Assembly (NCBI RefSeq): GCF_030272695.1
Contig: NZ_JARFYN010000035.1
Location: 39,052-103,051, forward strand
Direction of reading: 5' to 3'
From: Martinezella calliandrae
Lineage (GTDB): Bacteria > Pseudomonadota > Alphaproteobacteria > Rhizobiales > Rhizobiaceae
DNA: 64,000 bases
Shown: one piece after another, positions 8,375 through 17,785 of the stretch
How positions within the stretch are numbered: the stretch's first letter is position 1
Layout of the letters: each line of letters opens with the position of its first letter
Notes under the pieces: generated by a model
What the model was told of the DNA's origin: nothing
Seen by the model: the letters and a program-made list of their open reading frames with translations, nothing else
Database searches by the model: none
Translations under genes and position numbers: made by a program

Positions 8375-10315
8375 ATGAAAGCAATGTCAGACAAAGAAAG
8401 TCGCCAATTCCGCCCCCTGCCCGTACCGAATGTCGAGCTTCACGGCCTTTTCGGTGCCCGGCAGGATGCGATCTGCAATTCGACGGCCGCCACCCTGCTC
8501 GACCGCTGCGTCGAGGCCGGCATGATTAAAGCAATCGACGTCGACCAGCCGAGCCCAGGCATCGTCATGCCGTTGCAGACTTGGTCAGGCTCGACGCAGA
8601 TGTTTTGGGACAGCGATCTCGGCAAATCGATCGAGACAATTGCTTATTCGCTCTATCGCCGCCCGAATGCTGAGCTTGAGGCCCGCGCTGACGCAATCAT
8701 CGACATGTATGAAAAACTGCAGCAGGAGGATGGCTATTTGAACGCCTGGTTCCAGCGCGTGCAGCCAGGCCGCCGCTGGACCAACCTGCGCGACCACCAC
8801 GAACTCTATTGCGCCGGGCATCTGATCGAAGCCGCCGTCGCCTATTACCAGGCAACGGGAAAGCGCAAGCTGCTCGACGTCATGAGCCGTTTTGCTGATT
8901 ACATGATCACCGTTTTCGGCCATGGCGAGGATAAGCTTCGGGGCTATTGCGGCCATGAAGAGGTCGAACTCGCGCTGGTCAAGCTCGCTCGGGTCACCGG
9001 CGAGAAGAAATATCTCGATCTCGCCAAGTATTTTATCGACGAGCGTGGTCAGGAGCCGCATTTCTTCACCGAGGAGGCACTTCGCGACGGCCGCGATCCG
9101 GCGAAATTCGTGCAGAAGACCTATGAATACAATCAGGCCCATCAGCCAGTTAGGGAGCAGACAAAGGTCGTCGGCCATGCGGTGCGCGCTATGTATCTCT
9201 ATTCCGGCATGGCCGATATCGCCACGGAATATAATGATGACAGCCTGACCTTGGCGCTGGAAACGCTGTGGGACGATCTGACCACCAAGCAGATGTATAT
9301 CACCGGTGGCATTGGGCCGGCCGCTTCCAATGAAGGCTTCACCGACTATTACGACCTGCCGAACGAAAGCGCCTATGCCGAAACCTGTGCCTCGGTCGGA
9401 CTGGTCTTTTGGGCGAACCGCATGCTCGGCCGCGGGCCGAACCGGCGTTATGCGGACATCATGGAACAGGCACTCTATAACGGCGCGATGGCCGGGCTCT
9501 CGCTCGACGGAAAAACCTTCTTCTACGAAAACCCGCTTGAGAGCGCCGGTAAGCATCACCGCTGGACCTGGCATAATTGCCCTTGCTGCCCGCCGAACAT
9601 TGCCCGCCTGCTGGCCTCGGTCGGCTCTTATATGTATGCGGCTGCCGACAACGAAATCGCCGTCCATCTCTACGGCGAGAGCAAGGCCCGTGTTCCGCTC
9701 GCAAGCGGCGTCACGGTCGAACTGGCCCAGAAGACGAATTACCCTTGGGACGGCGCCATCGGTTTCGAAGTCAATCCGGACCGCAGCGCCCGCTTTGCAC
9801 TTTCCCTGCGCATCCCTGAATGGGCCGAGGGCGCAACGCTTGCCATCAACGGTGCTCCCGTCGATCTCTCATCAGTCACCGTCGATGGCTATGCACGTAT
9901 CGAGCGGGAGTGGCAGGGCGGCGACAAGGTCGACCTCAATATTCCGCTGATCCCGCGCACCCTGTTCGCCAATCCCAGGGTACGCCAGGATCTAGGACGC
10001 GCGGCATTGATGCGCGGGCCGCTGGTCTACTGCGTCGAAAGCACGGACAATGGCCGCGATCTCAACGCTATCTCGCTCATCACCGATCCTGCATCGGCGC
10101 AGACTGCGGAACTTGCAGCGCTAGAGGGTGCAGTCGCGCTCGACATTCCGGTGGCCCGCGCTGAGGCTGACTGGGGATCGGATCTCTATCGAACGGCGCC
10201 GCCCAAGAGCCGCCCCGCCACGGCCCGTTTCGTTCCCTATCATCTGTGGGATAATCGTGAACCGGGTGAGATGCTGGTCTGGATCCGCGCTGACCAGATG
10301 CAACACGGAGCCTGA
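8375..10315 (+). CDS. Beta-L-arabinofuranosidase, GH127
   Basis: This 646-residue protein of glycoside hydrolase family 127 (HypBA1 type) releases L-arabinose from beta-linked L-arabinofuranosides, as found on plant hydroxyproline-rich glycoproteins. The metal and catalytic set is intact: YAETC supplies Glu336 and Cys338, and HNCPCCPPN supplies Cys404 and Cys405. These correspond to Glu338, Cys340, Cys417 and Cys418 of HypBA1. There is no signal peptide, so it acts in the cytoplasm after import by the surrounding ABC system. A start at the second ATG (8384) is also possible. The ATPase gene begins 2 bases after its stop. Confidence 0.92.
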   Translation: MKAMSDKESRQFRPLPVPNVELHGLFGARQDAICNSTAATLLDRCVEAGMIKAIDVDQPSPGIVMPLQTWSGSTQMFWDSDLGKSIETIAYSLYRRPNAELEARADAIIDMYEKLQQEDGYLNAWFQRVQPGRRWTNLRDHHELYCAGHLIEAAVAYYQATGKRKLLDVMSRFADYMITVFGHGEDKLRGYCGHEEVELALVKLARVTGEKKYLDLAKYFIDERGQEPHFFTEEALRDGRDPAKFVQKTYEYNQAHQPVREQTKVVGHAVRAMYLYSGMADIATEYNDDSLTLALETLWDDLTTKQMYITGGIGPAASNEGFTDYYDLPNESAYAETCASVGLVFWANRMLGRGPNRRYADIMEQALYNGAMAGLSLDGKTFFYENPLESAGKHHRWTWHNCPCCPPNIARLLASVGSYMYAAADNEIAVHLYGESKARVPLASGVTVELAQKTNYPWDGAIGFEVNPDRSARFALSLRIPEWAEGATLAINGAPVDLSSVTVDGYARIEREWQGGDKVDLNIPLIPRTLFANPRVRQDLGRAALMRGPLVYCVESTDNGRDLNAISLITDPASAQTAELAALEGAVALDIPVARAEADWGSDLYRTAPPKSRPATARFVPYHLWDNREPGEMLVWIRADQMQHGA

Positions 10316-10316
10316 T

Positions 10317-11390
10317 ATGGCGAAGAACAGCATGAGATTGACCGGCGTCCGCAAGAGCTATGGCGGGCTGGAGGTCATTCACGGTATCGATCTCGATGTG
10401 CAGGAGGGTGCCTTCGTCGTCTTCGTCGGCCCATCCGGCTGCGGCAAGTCGACCCTGCTCAGAATGATTGCTGGGTTGGAGGAAGTGACTGATGGAGAGA
10501 TCGCCATCAAGGGTCGGGATGTCACCGATCTCGACCCGTCCGAGCGCGGCATCGCCATGGTCTTCCAATCCTATGCGCTTTATCCGCATATGAGCGTGCG
10601 CGAAAATCTCGGTTTCGGGCTGAAAATGGCCCGAACCGATGCCACCGAGATCGAGGCGCGCGTCAAGGCCGCTTCGGCAATCCTCAAGATCGATCATCTC
10701 CTGGACCGCCGTCCCGGCCAACTTTCCGGCGGTCAGCGGCAGCGTGTCGCCATCGGCCGGGCGATCGTGCGCAAGCCGGATGTCTTCCTGTTCGACGAGC
10801 CGCTGTCCAACCTGGACGCCGAACTGCGCGTTTCCATGCGCATCGAAATCGCCCGGCTGCATCGTGAGCTCGGCAACACGATGATCTATGTGACGCACGA
10901 CCAGACCGAAGCGATGACACTGGCCGACAAGATCGTCGTGCTGAGGGACGGCAAGATCGAGCAAGTCGGTAGCCCGCGCGAGGTGTATGAAGATCCGGCC
11001 AATATCTTCGTTGCGGGCTTTATCGGTTCGCCACGCATGAACATGATCGAAGCCGAATGGGCCTCCGATGGCTCCGCCAAAGTCCCCGGCGGTTCAATCA
11101 GGACGGATATACGACAAGCGAGCCTGACGGCCGGCGACAAGCTGATGCTGGGTATGCGCCCGGAACATCTGATCGTGGTACCCGACAGCCATGACGCGAT
11201 CCGCGTGACCGTCGATTTCGACGAATATCTCGGCGGCACGCGCTACCTCTATTGTCAGACTGAGGACGGCCAGAACCTGATCGCCGAGTATCGCGAGGGT
11301 CCAGATGTTCAGCGCGGTGATGCGCTTTATCTGCGCTGCTCGCCGGAAAGACGCCGCTATTTCGATGGTCAGGGAAATCGGCTCCGCTAA
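10317..11390 (+). CDS. ABC transporter ATPase (UgpC/MsmK type)
   Basis: This 357-residue ATPase drives the sugar importer. It carries Walker A GPSGCGKST, the Q-loop MVFQSYALYPH, the signature LSGGQRQRVAIGRA, Walker B VFLFDEPLSNLD and the switch His in YVTHDQTEAM. The last third is the MalK-like regulatory OB-fold domain (MLGMRPEHLIVV). It begins two bases past the arabinofuranosidase stop, so it is in the same transcript as the permeases. ATPases of this class often serve several family-1 sugar importers. Confidence 0.93.
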   Translation: MAKNSMRLTGVRKSYGGLEVIHGIDLDVQEGAFVVFVGPSGCGKSTLLRMIAGLEEVTDGEIAIKGRDVTDLDPSERGIAMVFQSYALYPHMSVRENLGFGLKMARTDATEIEARVKAASAILKIDHLLDRRPGQLSGGQRQRVAIGRAIVRKPDVFLFDEPLSNLDAELRVSMRIEIARLHRELGNTMIYVTHDQTEAMTLADKIVVLRDGKIEQVGSPREVYEDPANIFVAGFIGSPRMNMIEAEWASDGSAKVPGGSIRTDIRQASLTAGDKLMLGMRPEHLIVVPDSHDAIRVTVDFDEYLGGTRYLYCQTEDGQNLIAEYREGPDVQRGDALYLRCSPERRRYFDGQGNRLR

Positions 11391-11505
11391 CGCGGCTCGA
11401 TCAAAGTAACGCTGCCTAATCGTTTGACGAACAATGAAAATTATGACGATGTTTACCAGTAGCACTGGATCATCTGTTTCGGCGAATGAATTTGGAGGCG
11501 GCTAA

Positions 11506-12438
11506 ATGGCCAGACTGACAGAAGGCGCCAAAGGCGTCTATGTGATTGCCGTAACCCCGTTTGCCGACGACGGCGCGCTCGACTTTACCAGCATCGACAG
11601 CATGGTGGATTTCTACGAAAGCGTTGGGGTGACGGGGCTGACGGTGCTCGGTCAGCTTGGCGAGGCACCGAAGCTGACGGCGAAGGAATCGCGGACCGTC
11701 GTGGAGCGCGTGCTCAAGCGCCTCGATGGCCGCCTGCCCGTTGTCGTCGGCGTTTCCGCACCGGGGCTTACGCCGATGCAGGAACTGGCCGAGGCTGTGA
11801 TGGACCAGGGAGCTGCGGGCGTGATGGTCGCCCCGCCCTGGACAATCAAGACCGACGACCAGGCCTTTGCCTTCTATCAATCGGTTGGCGAAGTGCTGGG
11901 TGACACGCCCTTCGTTCTGCAGGACTACCCGCTGACGACCAATGTCACCATCGCACCCAAAGTCATCGACCGGATCATCAAGGAAGTGCCGAACTGCGTC
12001 ATGCTCAAGCACGAGGATTGGCCAGGCCTGTCGAAGATCACCGCGTTGCGCGCCTACAGCGACAAGGGTGAGACGCGGCGCATCTCCATCCTCTGCGGCA
12101 ATGGCGGGCTCTTCCTGCCTGAGGAAATGGGTCGCGGCGCCGACGGCGCCATGACCGGCTTCTGCTATCCGGAAATGATGGTGGGCGTCGTGCAAGCCTA
12201 TTCGGTTGGGAATGTCGACCGGGCGCACGAAATCTTCGACGCCTATTTGCCGCTCGCACGCTACGAGCAGCAACAAGGCATTGGCCTTGCCGCCCGCAAA
12301 TATGTTCTTGCCAAGCGCGGCGTCATCAAATCCGCCGCCCTGCGCAAGCCCGGTGCCAAGCTTTCGCCACTCGATGTGAAGGATGTGGAGCGCTTGCTCG
12401 CCCGACAAAAACGGCGTCTTCAGGAGATCGGCGCATGA
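11506..12438 (+). CDS. DapA-superfamily lyase/dehydratase, possible 2-keto-3-deoxy-sugar-acid enzyme
   Basis: A 310-residue class I aldolase-fold protein of the dihydrodipicolinate synthase family. The Schiff-base lysine is Lys168 in VMLKHEDWPG and the active-site tyrosine is Tyr141 in QDYPLTT. The usual GTTGE loop is GQLGE here, so two Thr are replaced, which argues against true DHDPS activity. In the non-phosphorylated L-arabinose route, L-2-keto-3-deoxyarabonate dehydratase belongs to this family, which would suit the GH127 neighbour, but no arabonate dehydratase is visible here. It is preceded by a good ribosome site (TGGAGG) and overlaps the next gene by ATGA. Confidence 0.78.
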   Translation: MARLTEGAKGVYVIAVTPFADDGALDFTSIDSMVDFYESVGVTGLTVLGQLGEAPKLTAKESRTVVERVLKRLDGRLPVVVGVSAPGLTPMQELAEAVMDQGAAGVMVAPPWTIKTDDQAFAFYQSVGEVLGDTPFVLQDYPLTTNVTIAPKVIDRIIKEVPNCVMLKHEDWPGLSKITALRAYSDKGETRRISILCGNGGLFLPEEMGRGADGAMTGFCYPEMMVGVVQAYSVGNVDRAHEIFDAYLPLARYEQQQGIGLAARKYVLAKRGVIKSAALRKPGAKLSPLDVKDVERLLARQKRRLQEIGA

Positions 12439-13220
12439 AGCTCGGCGTGGAAGGCAAGAGGGCGCTGGTGCTTGGCGCAAGCAAGGGTCTGGGCGCGGCA
12501 ATCGCCTTGGCACTGGCCAATGAAGGGGTCGACGTCATAGGCGCGGCGCGCGGCAGTGAACTGATCGACGCGCTCAACGGCAAGCTGGAGCCTGGCGCCA
12601 CCGGCAAAATCCGCGCTATGCATGTTGATCTGAACGATCGCGCCAGCGTCTCAGCCCTCGCGCAATCCATCCTGGCCGAGGGCGGCGTCGATATTCTGGT
12701 CAATAATTCCGGTGGGCCGGCGCCTGGTGAAGCGCAGACGGTCGCGCCCGACATCTGGATCCGCGCCTTCGAAGGCATGGTGGCAAACCTGATCGGGCTT
12801 ACCCAGCAGCTTCTGCCCAAGATGGTCGAACGCAAATGGGGGCGCATCATCACCCTCACCTCGTCCGGCGTCGAAGTGCCGATACCGCGGCTGGCTATAT
12901 CCAATGGGCTGCGGCAGGCGGTTGTCGGCTGGTCGAAAACACTGGCCGGTGAAGTGGCTTTTGCCGGTGTCACCGTGAACGTCATCGTCCAGGGACGCAT
13001 TCATACCGATCGCGTCGACCAGCTCGATCAGGCAGCGGCCGAGCGGCAGAACATGACAGTCGATCAGGTCCGCGCCGCTTCGATCGCCACCATCCCGGCA
13101 GGCCGTTACGGACGGCCAGACGAGCTCGCCGACGTCGTTGCCTTTCTCGCTAGCGAGCGGGCATCCTACATCACAGGGGCGCGGATCAGGGTAGACGGGG
13201 GCATGATCCGGTCGATTTAA
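12435..13220 (+). CDS. SDR-fold oxidoreductase lacking the usual Tyr-x3-Lys
   Basis: This 261-residue Rossmann protein of the short-chain dehydrogenase family has the nucleotide motif GASKGLG, the NNSGG stabilising motif and a C-terminal ITGARIRVDGG. Where classical SDRs carry YxxxK, the protein reads PRLAISNGLRQAVVGWSK, with Ser and Arg in those positions. A recognised subgroup of SDR proteins shares this PxxxxSNxxR pattern, so it is probably a subfamily trait rather than a mutation. The activity may therefore not be a standard alcohol dehydrogenation. Translation is coupled to the upstream lyase, and a GMC oxidoreductase follows. Confidence 0.85.
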   Translation: MKLGVEGKRALVLGASKGLGAAIALALANEGVDVIGAARGSELIDALNGKLEPGATGKIRAMHVDLNDRASVSALAQSILAEGGVDILVNNSGGPAPGEAQTVAPDIWIRAFEGMVANLIGLTQQLLPKMVERKWGRIITLTSSGVEVPIPRLAISNGLRQAVVGWSKTLAGEVAFAGVTVNVIVQGRIHTDRVDQLDQAAAERQNMTVDQVRAASIATIPAGRYGRPDELADVVAFLASERASYITGARIRVDGGMIRSI

Positions 13221-13254
13221 GACGGTGTTTATCGACCGAAAGGGGGGAGCGTTC

Positions 13255-14871
13255 TTGGCAAAGACCTATGATTTCATCATTGCTGGCGGTGGCTCGGCAG
13301 CTTGTGTCGCGGCCATGCGGCTGGTGCGTGATTTCGGCTTTTCGGTGCTCATCATCGAGCGCGGCCCGCGCAAGACGGCCAAGCTGATGTCCTTTCCCGC
13401 CGGCTACATGAAATATCTTGCCCGCGATGATTTCCTCGAAATGCATCAGACGGTTGCGCAGCCGCAACTCGGTGGCCGCGGGCCGATCGTTCCGGTCGCC
13501 AAGGCGCTCGGCGGCGGCAGTGCCGTCAATGCCATGGTCTACATGCGCGGTCAGAAAGAGGATTACGATGGCTGGGCTGCCCATCTTGGCCATGGGATAG
13601 AATGGTCCTATGCGAACATGCTGCCCCACTTCAAAGGGATCGAAGCCAACACCCGCTTCAACAACAGATATCACGGCATATCCGGAAACCTGCGCATCTC
13701 CGAGCCGGGATACATCTCCGATACGACAGAGGATTTCCTGCTGGCCGCGCAAGGGCTTGGTCATCCCTACAATCCCGATTTCAACGGCGTGAGGCAAAAC
13801 GGCGTCGGCATCATGCAGCACACCTACGGCCAGTGGAACGGCAAGTTGGAGCGTTCCGATGCAAAGAAGGCATTCCTCGATCCACTTGCCGGCGATAAAA
13901 GGCTGGAGATCTTCACCGATGCTCGCGTCGACCGTATCGTCATCGAAAACGGCCGCGCGACCGGCGTGACCTTTACGCGCAATGGCGAAAGCCAAACCAT
14001 CCACGCCGAGCGGGAAGTCCTCGTCGCGGCGGGCACCTATAACAGCGCCAAACTGATGATGCTGTCCGGCGTCGGCCAGGCCGATCATCTGCGCGAACAT
14101 GATATTGCTGTAACTCTCGATCTTCCTGGCGTCGGCGCCAATCTGCAGGATCACCATGAGGTGCCGGTCATCGCCACGACCAAAGCCAAATCCGGCTATT
14201 TCGGTGAGGACAAGGGCTGGCCCATGCTTCGCAACGGGCTGCAATATCTGCTCTTCAATTCAGGTCCGGTTACAACGACCGGCATTGAATCCTGCTTGTT
14301 CTACGATCCGGACGGTAGCGACCGGCCATCGATCCAGCTCTATTGCGCCCCGATCGTCTATCTCGACCGTGATGTCTCCTCAGCAAAGCCGACCTATGGC
14401 GTCACCTTCACCTCCTGCCTGCTGCGCCCGAAGGCACGCGGCAGTGTCAAGCTGCGCTCGGCCAACCCTGCGGATCAGCCGTTGGTAGACTGCAATTTCT
14501 TCGGCGATCCCGACGACCTGCGCCTGACGCTCGCCTCGCTGAAGGTCGCCCGCCAATTGCTGGAGACGGAACCATTCAAATCGAAGATCGCCGACGAGAT
14601 CCTACCCGGCCCCGCGCTGCAGGATGACGAGGCACTTGCCAAATTCGCTGGCCAGACCGTCAAGACGAATTACCACCCATCCGGCAGCCTGCGCATGGGG
14701 CCGGACGACGATCCGATGTCGGTTGTTGACAGAAAACTGCGCGTGCGCGGCATCGATGGCCTGCGGGTCATCGACTGCTCGATCATTCCCTTCATCCCTT
14801 CGGGAAATACCAATGCTCCGGCGATGGCGATCGGCTCGAAAGCGGCGGAGATGATCGGGAAGGCTCTTTGA
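13255..14871 (+). CDS. GMC-family FAD oxidoreductase, TTG start
   Basis: This is a glucose-methanol-choline oxidoreductase of about 538 residues. The ADP-binding motif IIAGGGSAACVAA, the GMC signature LGGGSAVNAMVYMRG, the second signature GTYNSAKLMMLSGVG, and the C-terminal catalytic His (NYHPSGSLRMG) and Asn (GNTNAPAMAIG) are all present. The start is best placed at the TTG at 13255, because AGGGGGGAG lies five bases upstream; a GTG at 13225 is a weaker option. Members oxidise alcohols or sugar carbons with FAD. It is the last gene of the LacI-controlled operon. The substrate is unknown. Confidence 0.9.
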   Translation: MAKTYDFIIAGGGSAACVAAMRLVRDFGFSVLIIERGPRKTAKLMSFPAGYMKYLARDDFLEMHQTVAQPQLGGRGPIVPVAKALGGGSAVNAMVYMRGQKEDYDGWAAHLGHGIEWSYANMLPHFKGIEANTRFNNRYHGISGNLRISEPGYISDTTEDFLLAAQGLGHPYNPDFNGVRQNGVGIMQHTYGQWNGKLERSDAKKAFLDPLAGDKRLEIFTDARVDRIVIENGRATGVTFTRNGESQTIHAEREVLVAAGTYNSAKLMMLSGVGQADHLREHDIAVTLDLPGVGANLQDHHEVPVIATTKAKSGYFGEDKGWPMLRNGLQYLLFNSGPVTTTGIESCLFYDPDGSDRPSIQLYCAPIVYLDRDVSSAKPTYGVTFTSCLLRPKARGSVKLRSANPADQPLVDCNFFGDPDDLRLTLASLKVARQLLETEPFKSKIADEILPGPALQDDEALAKFAGQTVKTNYHPSGSLRMGPDDDPMSVVDRKLRVRGIDGLRVIDCSIIPFIPSGNTNAPAMAIGSKAAEMIGKAL

Positions 14872-14964
14872 AGCTTGCCTCGCCGCTATAATGCCTTGGT
14901 GCTGCGGACGGACAATTGCGGTTCAGCGATATTGATCTCCTGTAGTGACAATTAGGCCTCGCAC

Positions 14965-14998
14965 ATCAAGCCATCAAAATGGCGTCTGATGGCCTGAT
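14965..14998. other. Inverted repeat in the intergenic region before fdxA
   Basis: The stretch 14872-15123 has no gene. It contains the imperfect 12-bp stem ATCA-a-GCCATCA / TGATGGC-c-TGAT with a 10-base loop, about 95 bp past the GMC stop. It could end the sugar operon transcript or act as an operator for the ferredoxin gene. No U-run follows, and I do not recognise a regulator site. Confidence 0.35.
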
Positions 14999-15123
14999 GG
15001 CGATATCCATTCGACGCTAGGTCACCGTTGCCTTTTCGGCAATTAAAACATCGAAAATCGGCGCTTTTTCGCAACGCCATGCTTTGCCATACTCGCCTCA
15101 AGCCGAGATTGAGGTGCCGCCGA

Positions 15124-15450
15124 ATGGCCTATGTCATTACCGATCCCTGTATCGACGTTAAGGATGGCGATTGCACGGTCGCTTGTCCCGTCGACTGCAT
15201 CTACGAGGGTGGGCGAATGTTCTACATACATCCTGGCGAATGCATCAATTGCGGTCTCTGCCTCTCGGTCTGTCCGGTCGATGCGATTTCCTGGGACGAG
15301 GAAATTCCGCAGGACCGGGTGCAGTTCAAGGCCGTCAATCAGGATTTCTTCGGCCCCGATGTCACCGGCTGGGGCTCGCCCGGCGGTTGGGACCAGAACT
15401 ATACGACCGGTCGGGATCACCCACTCGTCGCCGCATATGAAAGAGCCTGA
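15124..15450 (+). CDS. fdxA: 7Fe ferredoxin (FdxA type)
   Basis: This 108-residue soluble electron carrier has one [3Fe-4S] and one [4Fe-4S] cluster. The Cys pattern is CIDVKDGDCTVACP, with an extended first motif as in 7Fe ferredoxins, followed by the classical CINCGLCLSVCP. The acidic C-terminal extension with Trp and Tyr is typical of the alphaproteobacterial FdxA family. The gene stands alone between the sugar operon and a DapA-like gene, so its redox partner is not evident. The nearest redox genes are not obviously linked to it. Confidence 0.9.
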   Translation: MAYVITDPCIDVKDGDCTVACPVDCIYEGGRMFYIHPGECINCGLCLSVCPVDAISWDEEIPQDRVQFKAVNQDFFGPDVTGWGSPGGWDQNYTTGRDHPLVAAYERA

Positions 15451-15474
15451 TTAAGACAGGCGTCACCATCCAGA

Positions 15475-16377
15475 ATGGATATCGACATGACAGTAGCAAA
15501 GATCGGTGGCGTCATTGCAGCCGTACCAACTCCCTTTACCGAAAACAGAACCGTCGATACGGACGCTTTCCTGGAACATGGCCGCTGGTGCCTGGCGAAA
15601 GGATGCGATCTTCTCAATGTGCTGGGAACGACGGGCGAGGCGAATTCACTGTCATTTTCGCAAAGGCGTGCCCTCATGGCGACTGCCGCAAAGGGTCTCG
15701 ACGGCGACAGAATGATGGTCGGCACAGGTACGCCCGATCTCGAAACGACGATCGCGCTGACGCGGCAAGCTCACGAGTTAGGCTATGCCGCCGCGCTGAT
15801 CCTGCCGCCTTACTATTACAAGCCGGTTCAGGAAGAAGGGCTTTTTGCCTGGTTTGCCAAGGTCATTCAAGAAACGGCCGAGACACCTATCGCGGTGTAT
15901 CTCTATAATTTCCCGCAGTTAACCGGCATCGAGTTCTCCCCTGCCCTTGCAGCAAAACTGATCCAATTATTTCCCGAGCGCATTCGCGGCGCGAAAGATA
16001 GTTCAGGCAATCTGGACTACGCTCGTCAACTCGCGCAAATTCCCGGCTTTGCGGTCTTTCCGAGCAACGAGGCCACACTTGCCAGCGCGGAAAAGGACAA
16101 TTTCGCGGGCTGCATTTCCGCGACCGTCAATATCGACCCGCAATCCTCGGCGCGGCTTTGGAAGAACCAGAGCGATCGCGCGACACTCGATAGGGTCAGA
16201 CATATCAGGCAGGCGATCGCTGCTCACCCTCTCATTCCTTCGGTCAAGTATCTCGTCGGCAAGCGCACGAGGAATGCGATATGGAACAATCTATTGCCGC
16301 CAAACCTGAAGATCGCAGAGACGGAGCGCCTGGATACACTGGATGCGATTGCCGCTGAGCTGACGAGCGTGGCCTAG
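15475..16377 (+). CDS. Second DapA-family lyase/synthase
   Basis: A 300-residue class I aldolase-fold protein with all the family landmarks: GTTGEANSL, the catalytic Tyr144 in YLYNFPQ, and the Schiff-base Lys174 in RGAKDSSG. This makes it a more orthodox member than the one in the sugar operon. The family includes dihydrodipicolinate synthase, N-acetylneuraminate lyase, keto-deoxy-sugar-acid aldolases and 4-hydroxy-2-oxoglutarate aldolases, and the sequence alone does not choose between them. ATGs at 15475 and 15487 are both possible starts. It lies 24 bp after the ferredoxin gene and is convergent with the amidohydrolase operon. Confidence 0.85.
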   Translation: MDIDMTVAKIGGVIAAVPTPFTENRTVDTDAFLEHGRWCLAKGCDLLNVLGTTGEANSLSFSQRRALMATAAKGLDGDRMMVGTGTPDLETTIALTRQAHELGYAAALILPPYYYKPVQEEGLFAWFAKVIQETAETPIAVYLYNFPQLTGIEFSPALAAKLIQLFPERIRGAKDSSGNLDYARQLAQIPGFAVFPSNEATLASAEKDNFAGCISATVNIDPQSSARLWKNQSDRATLDRVRHIRQAIAAHPLIPSVKYLVGKRTRNAIWNNLLPPNLKIAETERLDTLDAIAAELTSVA

Positions 16378-16391
16378 ACAGTCCGACCTAC

Positions 16392-17780
16392 TCACCAGCG
16401 AGAATAGTAGCGGCGGACTGCTGCAGACAATATTCCGGCGAGCTGTCGTTCGCGCCGAAGACGGGGCAGATCGCCCCTGGCCTGCTCGCGCAATTGCTGC
16501 CGCGCGCCCTCAAAATCGACGGTGGTCAGACGACCGTTTTGCATGATCTCGCGCCCGTCGACAAATAGCCCCTTGGCGTAGGCCGATGTCATGCGGGTCA
16601 GCAGCACCTCCGCCTCGTCGATGTCGTCGAACAGGCAATCCGCGGTCAGGGCATCATAATCGATCACCACGAAATCCTGGGCTGCCGGTGCGTTGACCAC
16701 CTTGGCACCGATATGAATGGCGGCGTCAAAGATTTGATTCGCGGTAAACCGGCGCGCCAGCTCTCGCCCGCCGTGCAGAAGATAGATTAGCCGCATCTCC
16801 CGCCAGAGATCCTGATCGTCGTCAAAGCCGGAGCCGTCGAGCCCGATGGCAAGCGCTGGGCCTTTCTCCGCTACAAGGGCAATCGGCGCAATACCGGAAC
16901 GCAGGCGCAGATTGGCCGAGGGATTGCTGACGAGCTGCACGCCTCTCTCCGCCAACAACTCGCATTCTGCTGGCTGCAACTGTACCCCATGCGCAATCGC
17001 CAGCCGCGGCGACAGGAAGCCGATTTCATCGAGGTAGCGAACGACACCCTGCGGAAAGCGGCGATCCAGCCATTGCCGTTGCCGGGGGCTTTCCAGAAAA
17101 TGCATGTGGATGCGTCGGTTGTTCAACGCGGACGCCTCGGCGATCGCCTCTAGCATGGCGTTTGAACACCATTGTGGACCAATCGGCCCGTATTGGACAT
17201 CGACCATCGGATTGGTATTTGCCGCCGCCACCGCCTCAACGGCGGCGATCTGTTGTTTAATCGGCGCATAGACCGGAATGCTCGGGGACAGATCTTGCCA
17301 ATCCTCCTCACTCAGAAATGGCTTCAATTTCTCCGGCCCGCCGCCATAGGCCCAGGGATCGAAATCGAGCAACGGACAGGACAAGCCCAAACGAATACCG
17401 ACGTCGCCCGCAGCGCGGATGACGGCGGCGGCTTCATCACCGAGCCGGTTGATATTCAGCGAGTTGTGGCAGTGCATCGTCGCACCCACACCCGTTTGCG
17501 CCAGCCGTGCGAACGCGACCAACGCCTCCAGATAGGCATCGGTTCGCGGTCGCAGGCGCATAAAGGGGATCCAGAGCTCCAAGGCGTCGTCGACTGCGCC
17601 GAAATCGAGCGTGCGGATTCCATATCCATGGTCATGGGCATTGACAGGCGACGGCATCACCAGATCGCCTGGGCCAAAGGCGAGCGATCTGTCCGCGCCT
17701 ACTTGAAACCGTGCCGTGCCGTCGAAACGCTGCGCAACCTGATAGCCGGGGCGAAGCAGCAACCGGGTGGATATCGTCAT
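16392..17780 (-). CDS. Amidohydrolase-superfamily metal-dependent hydrolase
   Basis: This 462-residue protein has the amidohydrolase metal pattern. NAHDHGYG supplies the HxH-type pair, HMHFLES and AHGVQL supply later metal ligands, and GLDGSGFDDD supplies the catalytic Asp. Relatives include cytosine/guanine deaminase-like and AtzB/TrzN-like enzymes that remove amino or chloro groups or open rings of nitrogen heterocycles. It is the last gene of an eight-gene minus-strand operon, starting six bases after the LysR stop. In this setting it could deaminate or ring-open the compound brought in by the operon's importer; that is inference. Confidence 0.85.
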   Translation of the reverse strand: MTISTRLLLRPGYQVAQRFDGTARFQVGADRSLAFGPGDLVMPSPVNAHDHGYGIRTLDFGAVDDALELWIPFMRLRPRTDAYLEALVAFARLAQTGVGATMHCHNSLNINRLGDEAAAVIRAAGDVGIRLGLSCPLLDFDPWAYGGGPEKLKPFLSEEDWQDLSPSIPVYAPIKQQIAAVEAVAAANTNPMVDVQYGPIGPQWCSNAMLEAIAEASALNNRRIHMHFLESPRQRQWLDRRFPQGVVRYLDEIGFLSPRLAIAHGVQLQPAECELLAERGVQLVSNPSANLRLRSGIAPIALVAEKGPALAIGLDGSGFDDDQDLWREMRLIYLLHGGRELARRFTANQIFDAAIHIGAKVVNAPAAQDFVVIDYDALTADCLFDDIDEAEVLLTRMTSAYAKGLFVDGREIMQNGRLTTVDFEGARQQLREQARGDLPRLRRERQLAGILSAAVRRYYSRW

Positions 17781-17785
17781 CTGCT

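Noticed and set aside
13186..14244. Minus-strand frame opposite the GMC oxidoreductase
   Set aside because: Antisense to a gene with all GMC motifs; no recognisable domain or ribosome site.
15475..16377. Assignment as housekeeping dapA
   Set aside because: Family motifs are present, but the family has many activities, a second divergent member is nearby, and no lysine-pathway gene adjoins it.
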